A DNA stretch of 17,951 nt, taken from Chitinophagaceae bacterium. Its GTDB lineage: Bacteria > Bacteroidota > Bacteroidia > Chitinophagales > Chitinophagaceae. Position 1 is the stretch's first letter, and each line of letters opens with the position of its first letter. Shown one piece after another: positions 7,574 to 15,042 of the stretch. The stretch lies in the NCBI GenBank assembly GCA_947483345.1, contig CANKNL010000024.1, positions 1 through 17,951 of the forward strand, in the 5' to 3' direction. Both the position numbers and the translations under genes were made by a program. Under the pieces are notes generated by a model that was given only the letters and a program-made list of their open reading frames with translations, made no database searches and had not been told where the DNA came from.

Positions 7574-7941
7574 TGTAATATACGGGCCTCGGGTGCTGTA
7601 TAATCTGGTGGGATATAATTATTAACTGCAATTAGAGCAGCTTCGACAGACATTGTTTTATTATATAAATTCGTATTATCAAAAACAGCATAAGAAGTTG
7701 CTGCCAGATTAATGTCGTTTGTGGCTACCTTATGCGAATCACTTATCTTATAAAATTTAAACTCATCATGACAGCATCCCGAATTTTTTTCTGTCATGCC
7801 GCATTTACCACAGGTATCACTTGATGCTCCATATAATTCTATGCCGGCCTTATCGCCCATACAATAATGCAGTTCCATGGCAATGCCCGAAGAAACCGCC
7901 ATGTACACAATTGCTAATATGCCGATATAGATTTTTTTCAT
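7555..7941 (-). CDS. HYC_CC_PP family small exported Cys-rich protein
   Basis: The protein has 128 residues from the ATG at 7941, with an N-terminal hydrophobic segment (about 4-21) that acts as signal peptide or anchor. The three signatures that name this Bacteroidota family are all present: HYC at 25-27, CC at 56-57 and PP at 111-112. There is also a CGKCGM motif at 44-49 that echoes the KCGM motifs of the next gene. The conserved His and Cys residues point to metal binding outside the cytoplasm, although the family has no established function. It is the first gene of the minus-strand metal module, and its stop is 93 bases before the HMA/HMBD start. A strong promoter match lies directly upstream. 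The family call is confident; the role in copper handling is inferred from context. Confidence 0.85.
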   Translation of the reverse strand: MKKIYIGILAIVYMAVSSGIAMELHYCMGDKAGIELYGASSDTCGKCGMTEKNSGCCHDEFKFYKISDSHKVATNDINLAATSYAVFDNTNLYNKTMSVEAALIAVNNYIPPDYTAPEARILHCIFRI

Positions 7942-7949
7942 CTGCCTTA

Positions 7950-7979
7950 CAAAATTACAACAGATTCAGACATCAGCAA
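7950..7979 (-). promoter_or_regulatory. Promoter of the metal-handling operon
   Basis: On the minus strand TTG (7979-7977), a 19-base spacer and TAATTTTG (7957-7950) match the Bacteroidota consensus fully. The -7 element ends only eight bases before the ATG at 7941, so the transcript would have almost no leader. No obvious metalloregulator site flanks it. Confidence 0.6.
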
Positions 7980-8086
7980 GTAATAATTGGCAACAGGCCA
8001 TAATTTAACATCTATAGGCCCTATTTAGAGCAGGCTGTAATGACTACCGCATTTTAATTTGAGTTTTTACGGCTCTTGAATTAGAC

Positions 8087-10090
8087 TTAATTCACAAATC
8101 CCCATTGAATTCCAAATCTAAACATAAAACCCTGTGTTGGATAATGCGCAGCGGCAAAATTATTATTGGTAAATCCAAAACCATTGGAAAAACTGACTGT
8201 ATTGAGGTTTTCGGCACGTATAAATGTAGTAAACGATTTAATTCGAAAATGAAAGAAAGCTGTAATATCAGGTAGATTTTTTAAAGTAAATGTATCCTGC
8301 ACGGTAAACTGTCCCATTACAGGCGAATAATTATAAGCTTTAAATGGTGTAAAATAACGAAGTTCCAGACCGGTACTTAAGTTCAGATTTTTAAAGAATA
8401 CCCCTTCATAGGCGATGCGGTTCCGGGTAAACAATAAGGGCACTTTTACGGGGGCGCTGCCATCAGTTTGTTGAAAGGTTAATTCGGAATAGAGGTTCCA
8501 GTGTTTTACTAATTTTATTTTTTTAGACACATAAAGTTGCAAAAGATTGATAACCTTACTGCTTTGTGCCGTTTTATAATAACCGGTAAAATAAGCCAGG
8601 TTGGTAATGAGATGATTTTTAAACCCCAGATTTACAAAACGGTTATTGGCATCTGCTCCAAAAGAGATAATATTTTCTTTTTTAGGCAGACCCGAATTGT
8701 TGAAATTAAAATTTGATGACTGATCAAATATGAATGAAGGCGATCTGTTCACATTTTTAAAGAACAGGCGTATGTCGCCTAATGTATTATTGATATGCCT
8801 GGCTATTGTGACATAAGCACTGTAATCTCCGCTGTTTAAGCCATTTACATAAAACTCTCCTTTAGCCAAAACATCCCATAGTTTGTTCCGTGTTTTATTA
8901 CGGTACTCGGCATGAACAATAAAATTGTAAAATGTTTTTGTCCCGGAATTAATGACCCGCTTGATATTTTCCAATTTAATACCAGCAGCAATGAACTGGC
9001 CTGAATTTTTTGTATCCGGAAACTGAAGCAATGTAAAATCATTGCTCATCACCGACCATTTTTCACGAACATAAAAACTGTCTTTCCCAAATTTAACAAT
9101 GGTATCATACCAGTTTTTATAAATGGCAGAATCGGCCTGGTCATCCTTATACAAATAATTATAGGTACTGTATGTAAAACTATGTTGAGCTCTTAATTTT
9201 GGATAAAACAAATATTCGGTTGTGGAATCATTAACTGCAACAGAATCTTTTTTTCCGATATCGTAGGTTTGGCGAAAAAAAACGGTAAAATCCTTAGCAA
9301 TATTTCCTGTATTGATATTTGACTGGAAAGGATTGGGTGCATAATTGCTGGCATTGCCTAAATTAACCGGTACCGAAAAACGTTTTTTATAATTAGGATC
9401 TTGCAAAACAGAATCGTACATAATGCCCCCATTCTCCGAATTTTTTATGGTATTGCCTAATACAATAAAAAATGCCGCATATCTTTTCCGCTTACCCTGG
9501 TAATTACTGAACAGGCGATAACTTTTATGGTTGGTATTTTGTGTTACAAAAAAACCCGGTGCGCTAATTAAACGGTAATCAAATCCAAAACTCCAGTTAG
9601 GCTTGGGGGATTGTGTATGAAAGGCCTTGATGATCTGTTCTTTACCCGAAGCCAATTGATAACTCAGTTGCGAAAAAGGTCTGTTGGTCTTATAAAATTT
9701 AGATTCTTCTAAAGTATACCGATAAATATCAAATGCATGAAAACCTGCATCCCATCCGGGTTTGGCATTGGGTTTATAAATCAAGGAAACTGCTGCTGCA
9801 CCATTATTACCCAAATACAGGTATGCCGATGGTATAGGAAAATAGTTGTCGAAATTATTAATCGACGAATCGTAAGGTGTACTTCGGATTGAATCAAGAT
9901 ACTTATAAGTGATCCCTATCGAATCCTTTTTATCGTCTCGGTGTTCAAAACCGATGGTATCTTTTCTTCCGGAAGATATATTCCCCATCCCTTTAATTCT
10001 GCCACCTATTTGATTGAGTACATCAGGTTCCTGTGCATAAGAAAACTGAAAACAAAAAACCAGTATAATCAGGGCAACTATTTGTTTCAT
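8087..10090 (-). CDS. Putative porin (Porin_10-like outer-membrane beta barrel)
   Basis: The protein has 667 residues from the ATG at 10090. The frame opens earlier with a TTG at 10114, but that would overlap the preceding gene, and MKQIVALIILV starts a signal peptide ending in SYAQ. The mature protein is rich in Tyr, Asn, Phe and Lys. It shows many alternating amphipathic strands, few Cys, and a C-terminal strand ending in FGIQWGFVN, as expected for an outer-membrane barrel. There is no TonB box or plug. Length and pattern match the family annotated in Bacteroidota as putative porin. It starts 10 bases after the purine nucleoside phosphorylase stop, so the two are cotranscribed. A channel role, perhaps for nucleosides, is suggested only by that linkage. 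No clear terminator follows. Confidence 0.75.
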   Translation of the reverse strand: MKQIVALIILVFCFQFSYAQEPDVLNQIGGRIKGMGNISSGRKDTIGFEHRDDKKDSIGITYKYLDSIRSTPYDSSINNFDNYFPIPSAYLYLGNNGAAAVSLIYKPNAKPGWDAGFHAFDIYRYTLEESKFYKTNRPFSQLSYQLASGKEQIIKAFHTQSPKPNWSFGFDYRLISAPGFFVTQNTNHKSYRLFSNYQGKRKRYAAFFIVLGNTIKNSENGGIMYDSVLQDPNYKKRFSVPVNLGNASNYAPNPFQSNINTGNIAKDFTVFFRQTYDIGKKDSVAVNDSTTEYLFYPKLRAQHSFTYSTYNYLYKDDQADSAIYKNWYDTIVKFGKDSFYVREKWSVMSNDFTLLQFPDTKNSGQFIAAGIKLENIKRVINSGTKTFYNFIVHAEYRNKTRNKLWDVLAKGEFYVNGLNSGDYSAYVTIARHINNTLGDIRLFFKNVNRSPSFIFDQSSNFNFNNSGLPKKENIISFGADANNRFVNLGFKNHLITNLAYFTGYYKTAQSSKVINLLQLYVSKKIKLVKHWNLYSELTFQQTDGSAPVKVPLLFTRNRIAYEGVFFKNLNLSTGLELRYFTPFKAYNYSPVMGQFTVQDTFTLKNLPDITAFFHFRIKSFTTFIRAENLNTVSFSNGFGFTNNNFAAAHYPTQGFMFRFGIQWGFVN

Positions 10091-10100
10091 CGATTTGTAC

Positions 10101-10913
10101 TTATAGTTGTGCAATGAGTTCGCAAATTAAAATCTTAAAGTTAGGTTCAGCATCTTTGGCAGCCTGCAAAACTTCTTCATGGGTTATTACGGTATCATCT
10201 TCCCGGATGCCCACATCTGTAATCACACTCATTGCAAATACCGGTAAGCCCATGTGAACGGCTGTGATAACTTCCTGTACAGTACTCATACCTACCGCAT
10301 CGCCACCCAATGTAAGAATCATTTTATATTCGGCACGTGTTTCAAAAGTGGGGCCGGTTACAGCAACATAAACCCCTTCTTTAAGTTTAATATTTTTTTC
10401 TGCAGCGATGGCTTTTACTTTATTAATCAGGTGTTTTTTATAGGGTTCGCTCATGTCTGGAAACCGGGGGCCCAATTCTTTATAATTTTTGCCGATTAGC
10501 GGATTGGGCGACAACTGGCTGATATGATCGGTTATGATCATTAAATCGCCAACCTTAAAGTTGGGATTAACAGCGCCCGCAGCATTGCTAACGAGTAAAG
10601 TATCAATACCTAAAAACTTTAAAACCCGTATTGGAAAAACGATCTGCTCTGATGAATAACCTTCATAATAATGAAACCGGCCTGCCATAGCAACTATTTT
10701 CTTACCTGCAAGCTCACCAAAAATCAATTTTCCACTATGCCCTTCTACCGTACTTACAGGAAAGTGGGGTATATCTTTATAGGGAATTTCTTTTTCTATA
10801 TTTATCTCATTAACAAAACTACCCAGTCCACTCCCCAAAACAATTCCTAATGCCGGTTTTTCATTGTATATTTTTTTAATAAAATCAACAGCTTCGGCAA
10901 TTTTCTGCAACAT
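10101..10913 (-). CDS. punA: Purine nucleoside phosphorylase, trimeric type
   Basis: The 270-residue protein has the usual length of trimeric (PNP I) purine nucleoside phosphorylases, which split purine nucleosides with phosphate to base and ribose-1-phosphate. Visible motifs are GSGLG at 27-31 (phosphate), H59 in VEGHSG, GRFHYYEG at 78-85, NAAG at 110-113, the base-binding GPTFET at 187-192 with Glu191, and VGMST at 207-211. Where mammalian enzymes have the base-contacting Asn (N243), the motif here is VITDVG with Asp at about 233. This could widen specificity towards 6-aminopurines. The start is the ATG at 10913, and a -7 consensus element lies 21 bases upstream. It is the first gene of a two-gene unit with the porin and is divergent from sucC. 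The family call is sure; base specificity is open. Confidence 0.93.
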   Translation of the reverse strand: MLQKIAEAVDFIKKIYNEKPALGIVLGSGLGSFVNEINIEKEIPYKDIPHFPVSTVEGHSGKLIFGELAGKKIVAMAGRFHYYEGYSSEQIVFPIRVLKFLGIDTLLVSNAAGAVNPNFKVGDLMIITDHISQLSPNPLIGKNYKELGPRFPDMSEPYKKHLINKVKAIAAEKNIKLKEGVYVAVTGPTFETRAEYKMILTLGGDAVGMSTVQEVITAVHMGLPVFAMSVITDVGIREDDTVITHEEVLQAAKDAEPNFKILICELIAQL

Positions 10914-10934
10914 ATTAATATCAGTTTAAGGCGG

Positions 10935-10942
10935 CAAAGGTA
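10935..10942 (-). promoter_or_regulatory. Candidate -7 element for the phosphorylase-porin operon
   Basis: On the minus strand TACCTTTG matches TAnnTTTG exactly. Nineteen bases upstream is TTC instead of TTG. It lies 21 bases before the ATG at 10913. Confidence 0.45.
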
Positions 10943-11103
10943 AGGTAAGAATTTGTTAAAGGAATGCGTAACTCATCAGGTTTCAGTGCTGCCATTTTAT
11001 TCCAGGGCCTTGCTCTTACATCCCATTTTATCTAAGGGGATTGAATTATGGACCAAAAACCGGTGTATGCTTATTCCATAACTTCAAACTGAAAACACTT
11101 TCT

Positions 11104-11111
11104 TATCTTCG
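11104..11111 (+). promoter_or_regulatory. Candidate -7 element for sucC
   Basis: TATCTTCG matches TAnnTTTG at seven of eight positions and lies 14 bases before the sucC ATG. The upstream half is weak: TTC at 11083-11085 with an 18-base spacer. Confidence 0.4.
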
Positions 11112-11125
11112 CAAAAATTTCCCAT

Positions 11126-12337
11126 ATGAATCTTCACGAATACCAGGCTAAGGAATTATTAAAAAAGTATGATGTCCCTGTACAGGAAGGCATTCCCTGC
11201 AATACGCCGGGCGAAGCCGAGCAGGCTTATAAACAAATTCATACCCAATATAGCAGCAATTTTGCAGTTGTAAAAGCACAAATTCATGCCGGTGGTCGTG
11301 GTAAAGGGAAAATTGCAGGTAGCGAACAACGCGGCGTAGCTGTAGGTAAAACGGCAGAAGACGTTTTACAAATAGCAAAAAATATTTTAGGTGGCACACT
11401 GGTAACTATACAAACCGGTGAAGGCGGTAAATTGGTGAGTAAAGTGTTGGTGGCACAGGATGTTTACTATGATGGCCCAAATCCGGTAAAAGAATTCTAT
11501 TTGTCGATATTATTAGACCGAACCAAAGGGCAGCATGTGATCATGTACAGTACCGAAGGCGGCATGAATATTGAAGATGTGGCCCATAATACACCGGAAA
11601 AAATATTTAAAGAATGGGTTTACCCAGGTGGTAACCTCGAACCTTTTCAGGCCAGGAAAATTGCTTTTAATTTAGGCCTCAGTGGTGTAGCTTTTAAAAA
11701 CTGTATCAAGTTTGTCACCAATCTGTACAATGCTTATGTAGGTTTGGATTGCGGGATGCTGGAAATTAATCCGCTTTTTAAAACCAGCGATGATAAAATT
11801 ATTGCCGTTGATTGTAAGATGAATATTGATGACAATGCATTAATGCGTCATGCGTCAATTGCTTCTTTAAGAGACATCAGCGAAGAAGACCCAACTGAGG
11901 TAGAAGCCGGACAATATAATTTGAACTTTGTAAAATTAGATGGCAATGTAGGGTGTATGGTAAATGGTGCCGGACTGGCCATGGCAACCATGGATATGAT
12001 CAAACTGAGTGGTGGCGAACCGGCTAATTTTTTAGATGTAGGTGGCACGGCCAATGCACAAACGGTAGAAGCCGGATTTAGAATTATTTTAAAAGACACC
12101 AAAGTAAAAGCCATATTAATCAATATTTTTGGTGGTATTGTACGCTGCGACCGGGTTGCACAGGGTGTTATTGATGCTTATCGTTCTATTGGCAATATCA
12201 CCATTCCGATCATCGTGAGATTACAGGGAACCAATGCCGATGTGGCCAAAAAACTGATTGACGAAAGCGGTTTAAAAGTGCAAAGTGCCATTCAGCTAAG
12301 TGAAGCAGCAGAGTTAGTGAATAAAGCTGTGGCCTGA
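11126..12337 (+). CDS. sucC: Succinate-CoA ligase (ADP-forming), beta subunit
   Basis: This 403-residue protein is the nucleotide-binding beta subunit of succinyl-CoA synthetase. It acts in the citric acid cycle, making ATP or GTP from succinyl-CoA with the alpha subunit SucD. The N-terminus MNLHEYQAKELLKKYDVPV is the family signature. The ATP-grasp region contains VKAQIHAGGRGKGKIAG near residues 49-65. LEINPL lies near 212, and the C-terminal CoA-ligase part contains NIFGGIVRCDRVAQG near 333-347. Length fits the family. No sucD is adjacent; the gene stands alone between a divergent phosphorylase gene and a strong terminator, as is common in Bacteroidota, where the two subunits are often unlinked. 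It is cytoplasmic. Confidence 0.96.
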   Translation: MNLHEYQAKELLKKYDVPVQEGIPCNTPGEAEQAYKQIHTQYSSNFAVVKAQIHAGGRGKGKIAGSEQRGVAVGKTAEDVLQIAKNILGGTLVTIQTGEGGKLVSKVLVAQDVYYDGPNPVKEFYLSILLDRTKGQHVIMYSTEGGMNIEDVAHNTPEKIFKEWVYPGGNLEPFQARKIAFNLGLSGVAFKNCIKFVTNLYNAYVGLDCGMLEINPLFKTSDDKIIAVDCKMNIDDNALMRHASIASLRDISEEDPTEVEAGQYNLNFVKLDGNVGCMVNGAGLAMATMDMIKLSGGEPANFLDVGGTANAQTVEAGFRIILKDTKVKAILINIFGGIVRCDRVAQGVIDAYRSIGNITIPIIVRLQGTNADVAKKLIDESGLKVQSAIQLSEAAELVNKAVA

Positions 12338-12358
12338 TAGCAAAAACTAATATCTTTT

Positions 12359-12394
12359 ATCCCATCGGCAGTTTTGCAGATGGGATTTTTTGTT
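12359..12394 (+). terminator. Intrinsic terminator after sucC
   Basis: ATCCCATC (12359-12366) pairs perfectly with GATGGGAT (12379-12386), with two further G-C pairs possible inside the loop. The stem is followed by TTTTTTGTTT. It lies 21 bases after the sucC stop. Confidence 0.85.
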
Positions 12395-12430
12395 TAAAAA
12401 AAATTAATTTACATACCTCAATTAAAAAAT

Positions 12431-12982
12431 ATGCTTGAACTAATCTTCTCCCCTTTTCCGGAAATAAAAACAGAAAGGCTTTTACTGAGAAGAATGACAG
12501 ATGCCGATGCCCCCGAAATATTTTATTTAAGATCGAATGACATCGTGATGAAATACATTGACCGTGAAAAGCCGAAATCATTGGAAGAAGCGCTTACTTT
12601 TATTCAAAATGTAAATTCAAATATTGATAAAAATGAGTGCGTGATGTGGGCCATAGCCTTAAGGGACAACCCCGGCAATTTGATAGGTAACATTGGTTTC
12701 TGGAGAATCATCAATAAACATTACCGGTCAGAGATTGGCTATATGCTGCATCCTGATTTTTGGGGTAAAGGAATCATGAAAGAAGCCTTAATGGCGGCCA
12801 TTGATTTTGGTTTTACCGAAATGAATCTGCATAGCATTGAAGCCCATATCAATCCGGAGAATACAGCATCGGGTATCCTTTTGGAAAAAACCGGTTTTAT
12901 TAGAGAGGCCTATTTTAAAGAAGATTTTTATTTCAGAGGTAAATTTATTGACACGGCTGTTTATACGTTGCTGGAGAAATAG
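12431..12982 (+). CDS. GNAT N-acetyltransferase, RimJ/RimL type
   Basis: This 183-residue single-domain acetyltransferase begins with the RimJ/RimL-like pattern IKTERLLLRRMTDADAP at residues 12-28. The acetyl-CoA pyrophosphate-binding loop is present near 107-117 as HPDFWGKGIMKEAL, corresponding to the Q/R-x-x-G-x-G/A motif. NPENTASGILLEKTGF near 141-156 is the typical motif B/C region. Members acetylate protein N-termini, such as ribosomal proteins, or small-molecule amines, and the sequence does not tell which. The start is the ATG at 12431, 37 bases after the sucC terminator, so it should have its own promoter, which I could not identify clearly. A second GNAT gene follows 124 bases later, but the two are not close copies. 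Confidence 0.88.
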   Translation: MLELIFSPFPEIKTERLLLRRMTDADAPEIFYLRSNDIVMKYIDREKPKSLEEALTFIQNVNSNIDKNECVMWAIALRDNPGNLIGNIGFWRIINKHYRSEIGYMLHPDFWGKGIMKEALMAAIDFGFTEMNLHSIEAHINPENTASGILLEKTGFIREAYFKEDFYFRGKFIDTAVYTLLEK

Positions 12983-13036
12983 CCTGTTTGCCTGCCTTTA
13001 TTCTTTGGTCATTCTATAACTAAAACAACACCCATT

Positions 13037-13044
13037 TACTTTTG
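13037..13044 (+). promoter_or_regulatory. Candidate -7 element upstream of the second GNAT gene
   Basis: TACTTTTG fits TAnnTTTG exactly, 61 bases before the ATG at 13106. No TTG stands at the preferred 19-base spacing; the nearest TTTG is 29 bases upstream. Confidence 0.35.
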
Positions 13045-13105
13045 TATGAATAACACGCTGTCAACAATAATTAAAAAGGTTTCTTTAATATCGATACATT
13101 AACCC

Positions 13106-13594
13106 ATGCAAAATCTTACTATAAGAACCATACAGCCAGGTGATAATATTGCTTTGGCCAAAATCATCAGGGATACTTTAACCGAATTTAATGCCAATAA
13201 ACCCGGCACGGTTTATTTTGATGACACAACCGATCATTTATCAGACGTTTTTCATATAAAAAACAGTATTTATTTTGTAGCAGAAGTAGACGGGGAAATG
13301 GCTGGGGGCTGTGGCATTTATCCAACCCCAAATCTGCCTGCTGATACCTGCGAACTGGTAAAACTTTATTTAGCATCGCACGCCAGGGGCAAAGGCATCG
13401 GTAAATTATTGATGGAAAAATGTATCACTGCAGCAAAATCAATGGGCTATAAAAGAATTTATTTAGAAACCATGCCTGAACTAACCATAGCCATACCGAT
13501 GTATGAAAAATTCGGGTTTACCTATTTATCAGCGGCGCAGGGTAATAGCGGACATACCGGTTGTGATGTGTGGATGCTAAAAGAGCTGGTTTAA
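13106..13594 (+). CDS. GNAT N-acetyltransferase
   Basis: This 162-residue acetyltransferase carries the acetyl-CoA loop ARGKGIGKLLMEKC at about residues 92-105, after the strand ELVKLYL. The C-terminal motif IPMYEKFGF lies near 130-139. It starts with the usual LTIRTIQPGDN segment. It is the compact GNAT type, close to amino-acid or small-molecule acetyltransferases, and its substrate cannot be read from the sequence. The gene ends four bases from the stop of the convergent SprT-like gene. It is probably cytoplasmic and singly transcribed. Confidence 0.88.
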   Translation: MQNLTIRTIQPGDNIALAKIIRDTLTEFNANKPGTVYFDDTTDHLSDVFHIKNSIYFVAEVDGEMAGGCGIYPTPNLPADTCELVKLYLASHARGKGIGKLLMEKCITAAKSMGYKRIYLETMPELTIAIPMYEKFGFTYLSAAQGNSGHTGCDVWMLKELV

Positions 13595-13598
13595 AAAA

Positions 13599-14216
13599 TC
13601 ATAATGGTTGCACTTCATACATGGCATTAAACAGGAAAAATCGGCCTGTCTTAACTTCTACGCATTTAAATCGCTTTCTGATTTTTTCGCCCTTTTTAAA
13701 AACCCTTCCACCCTTAATAACAAACAACGCCCCTTCTGCTAATTGCTCAACCAACTGTAATCCCACCTCTTTTTTATCATAATGATGTAATACCCTTAAT
13801 AGCTTTTCATCACCACAACTGCTGGCAGCCGGATTTTTCAAAGTGTTCAACAAAGCCTTTTCAATATCAGGTGGAAATATTTTTTTCAATATAAACTTAG
13901 CCAGTATTTTACCAAATTCATCTTTCCATTCTCGGCCATGAGCCTGAACCCGGTGGCCAAATTTTTCATAGGTGAACAGATGAGCCAGTTCATGCAATAG
14001 CGTGATGAGAAAAGCATATGTATTCAGGTTACCGTTAACGCTTATCCGATGATTTTTATCGGAGTGTGCATGCCGGTAATCGCCTAAAATACTTTGCCGT
14101 TTTCGGCTGATGGTAAGATGAACCTGGTAATGCTGCAGATAGTACAGCACATCTTCAAAACTGCCAGCCGGTAAATAAGATTGTAACTGAAAAAGAGGTG
14201 CTTCCTGTTTAGGCAT
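13599..14216 (-). CDS. SprT-like zinc metalloprotease domain protein
   Basis: The 205-residue protein contains the zinc protease motif HELAH at 75-79 and a third His at 93 in AHGREWK, the pattern of SprT and the Spartan/Wss1 proteases. Unlike many SprT proteins, the C-terminal zinc ribbon is not evident. Only two well-separated Cys residues remain (Cys134 and Cys185), although the C-terminal half is basic, with KKGEKIRKRFKC near 174-185. SprT-family proteins are thought to act on DNA-protein crosslinks, but the bacterial members are poorly characterised. Its ATG at 14216 overlaps the last eight bases of the preceding membrane-protein gene, so translation is likely coupled. It is the last gene of a four-gene operon and converges with a GNAT gene. 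Confidence 0.85.
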   Translation of the reverse strand: MPKQEAPLFQLQSYLPAGSFEDVLYYLQHYQVHLTISRKRQSILGDYRHAHSDKNHRISVNGNLNTYAFLITLLHELAHLFTYEKFGHRVQAHGREWKDEFGKILAKFILKKIFPPDIEKALLNTLKNPAASSCGDEKLLRVLHHYDKKEVGLQLVEQLAEGALFVIKGGRVFKKGEKIRKRFKCVEVKTGRFFLFNAMYEVQPL

Positions 14217-14604
14217 GCTTAGTTTTATTCAGCTTCATAATGGTCCTGACTTCCACCACCAGGTAAACAATATAAATGACCATGGACGCATATACAGCGG
14301 GTTTGTTAAATGCCGTTCCACTCACAAAATAATAAGCCATTACAGCTATTACACAAGCAAATACCTTAATCAGCATGCTACCCATAACCTGGCGAATAAA
14401 AACATTAGGGTTGCTGTTATACATCGCCAGATATTGAATGCGAAAAACAAAAAGACTCACTAAAAAAAATAAGCAGTTACCGCCCATCACTATAATATAA
14501 GCAATACCCTGTTGAGCATATATAAAATTGGCTGATAAAATAATAGCTGATAAAATAAAAAAAGTAATAAATAATGGAAGTACAACTTTAAAACTAAAAC
14601 TCAT
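14209..14604 (-). CDS. AtpI-like four-helix membrane protein, unknown function
   Basis: The 131-residue protein is almost all membrane segment, with four predicted helices at about residues 8-30, 34-54, 76-94 and 104-120 and a Lys-rich C-terminal tail. The size and topology resemble the ATP synthase I (AtpI) group of small membrane proteins, and in other Bacteroidota such genes are, from memory, often found between bactofilin and ATP synthase genes. No ATP synthase subunit gene is present in this window. It starts 10 bases after the bactofilin stop and overlaps the SprT-like start by eight bases. The membrane nature is certain; the AtpI link is tentative. Confidence 0.7.
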   Translation of the reverse strand: MSFSFKVVLPLFITFFILSAIILSANFIYAQQGIAYIIVMGGNCLFFLVSLFVFRIQYLAMYNSNPNVFIRQVMGSMLIKVFACVIAVMAYYFVSGTAFNKPAVYASMVIYIVYLVVEVRTIMKLNKTKHA

Positions 14605-14614
14605 GGCCGATTTT

Positions 14615-15019
14615 TTATTGGTTTACCGCATTCACCACCACCTTATTTAACTCAACAACATTGGCTCCCATATGACAGTTTCCATTAAAAATGGCCGTTG
14701 GTTCTACCTGCAGTTTTCCTGCATATATATCACCTTGCACATGGGCTTTACCATGCAGGTATAAAAGTTCCTGTATCTTAACGGTACCGGTAACATGCCC
14801 CATAATATCAGCCTGCATACATTCTATATCGCCTTCCAAAATGGCATCCGTACCAATAATAATTTTAGCTTTGCCCTTCAGATTACCTTTTAAAGTGCCA
14901 TCTATCCGGATATCGCCATTACTTTCCAAATCGCCGGTAATGATTGTACCTGCACCTATCATGGTACTCGCATTGGTTGAAGCGGCATCAAAAGATGACT
15001 TAGTTTTTGAATTAAACAT
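14615..15019 (-). CDS. Bactofilin (polymer-forming cytoskeletal protein)
   Basis: The 134-residue protein is a bactofilin (DUF583). The core at about residues 20-115 is a series of short Gly/hydrophobic turns (TIITGDLESNGDIRIDG, then GKAKIIIG and so on) that build a right-handed beta-helix. It is flanked by short polar tails, including a Ser/Thr/Ala-rich N-terminus. Bactofilins assemble nucleotide-free filaments at the inner membrane and recruit cell-wall enzymes. In several bacteria they sit beside M23 (LytM) peptidase genes. Here the gene directly upstream encodes a short membrane protein that resembles the N-terminus of such peptidases, 23 bases away. The start ATG at 15019 gives the usual length. 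Confidence 0.9.
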   Translation of the reverse strand: MFNSKTKSSFDAASTNASTMIGAGTIITGDLESNGDIRIDGTLKGNLKGKAKIIIGTDAILEGDIECMQADIMGHVTGTVKIQELLYLHGKAHVQGDIYAGKLQVEPTAIFNGNCHMGANVVELNKVVVNAVNQ

Positions 15020-15042
15020 ATCCGATAAATTTAAATTACAAA

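Noticed and set aside
7985..8086. Terminator for the porin gene
   Set aside because: Short GGCC-containing dyads occur near 8000-8025, but none has a stable stem followed by a T-run in the minus direction.
10091..10114. TTG start for the porin overlapping the phosphorylase
   Set aside because: The ATG at 10090 opens a clean signal peptide, and the TTG extension would precede it with polar residues.
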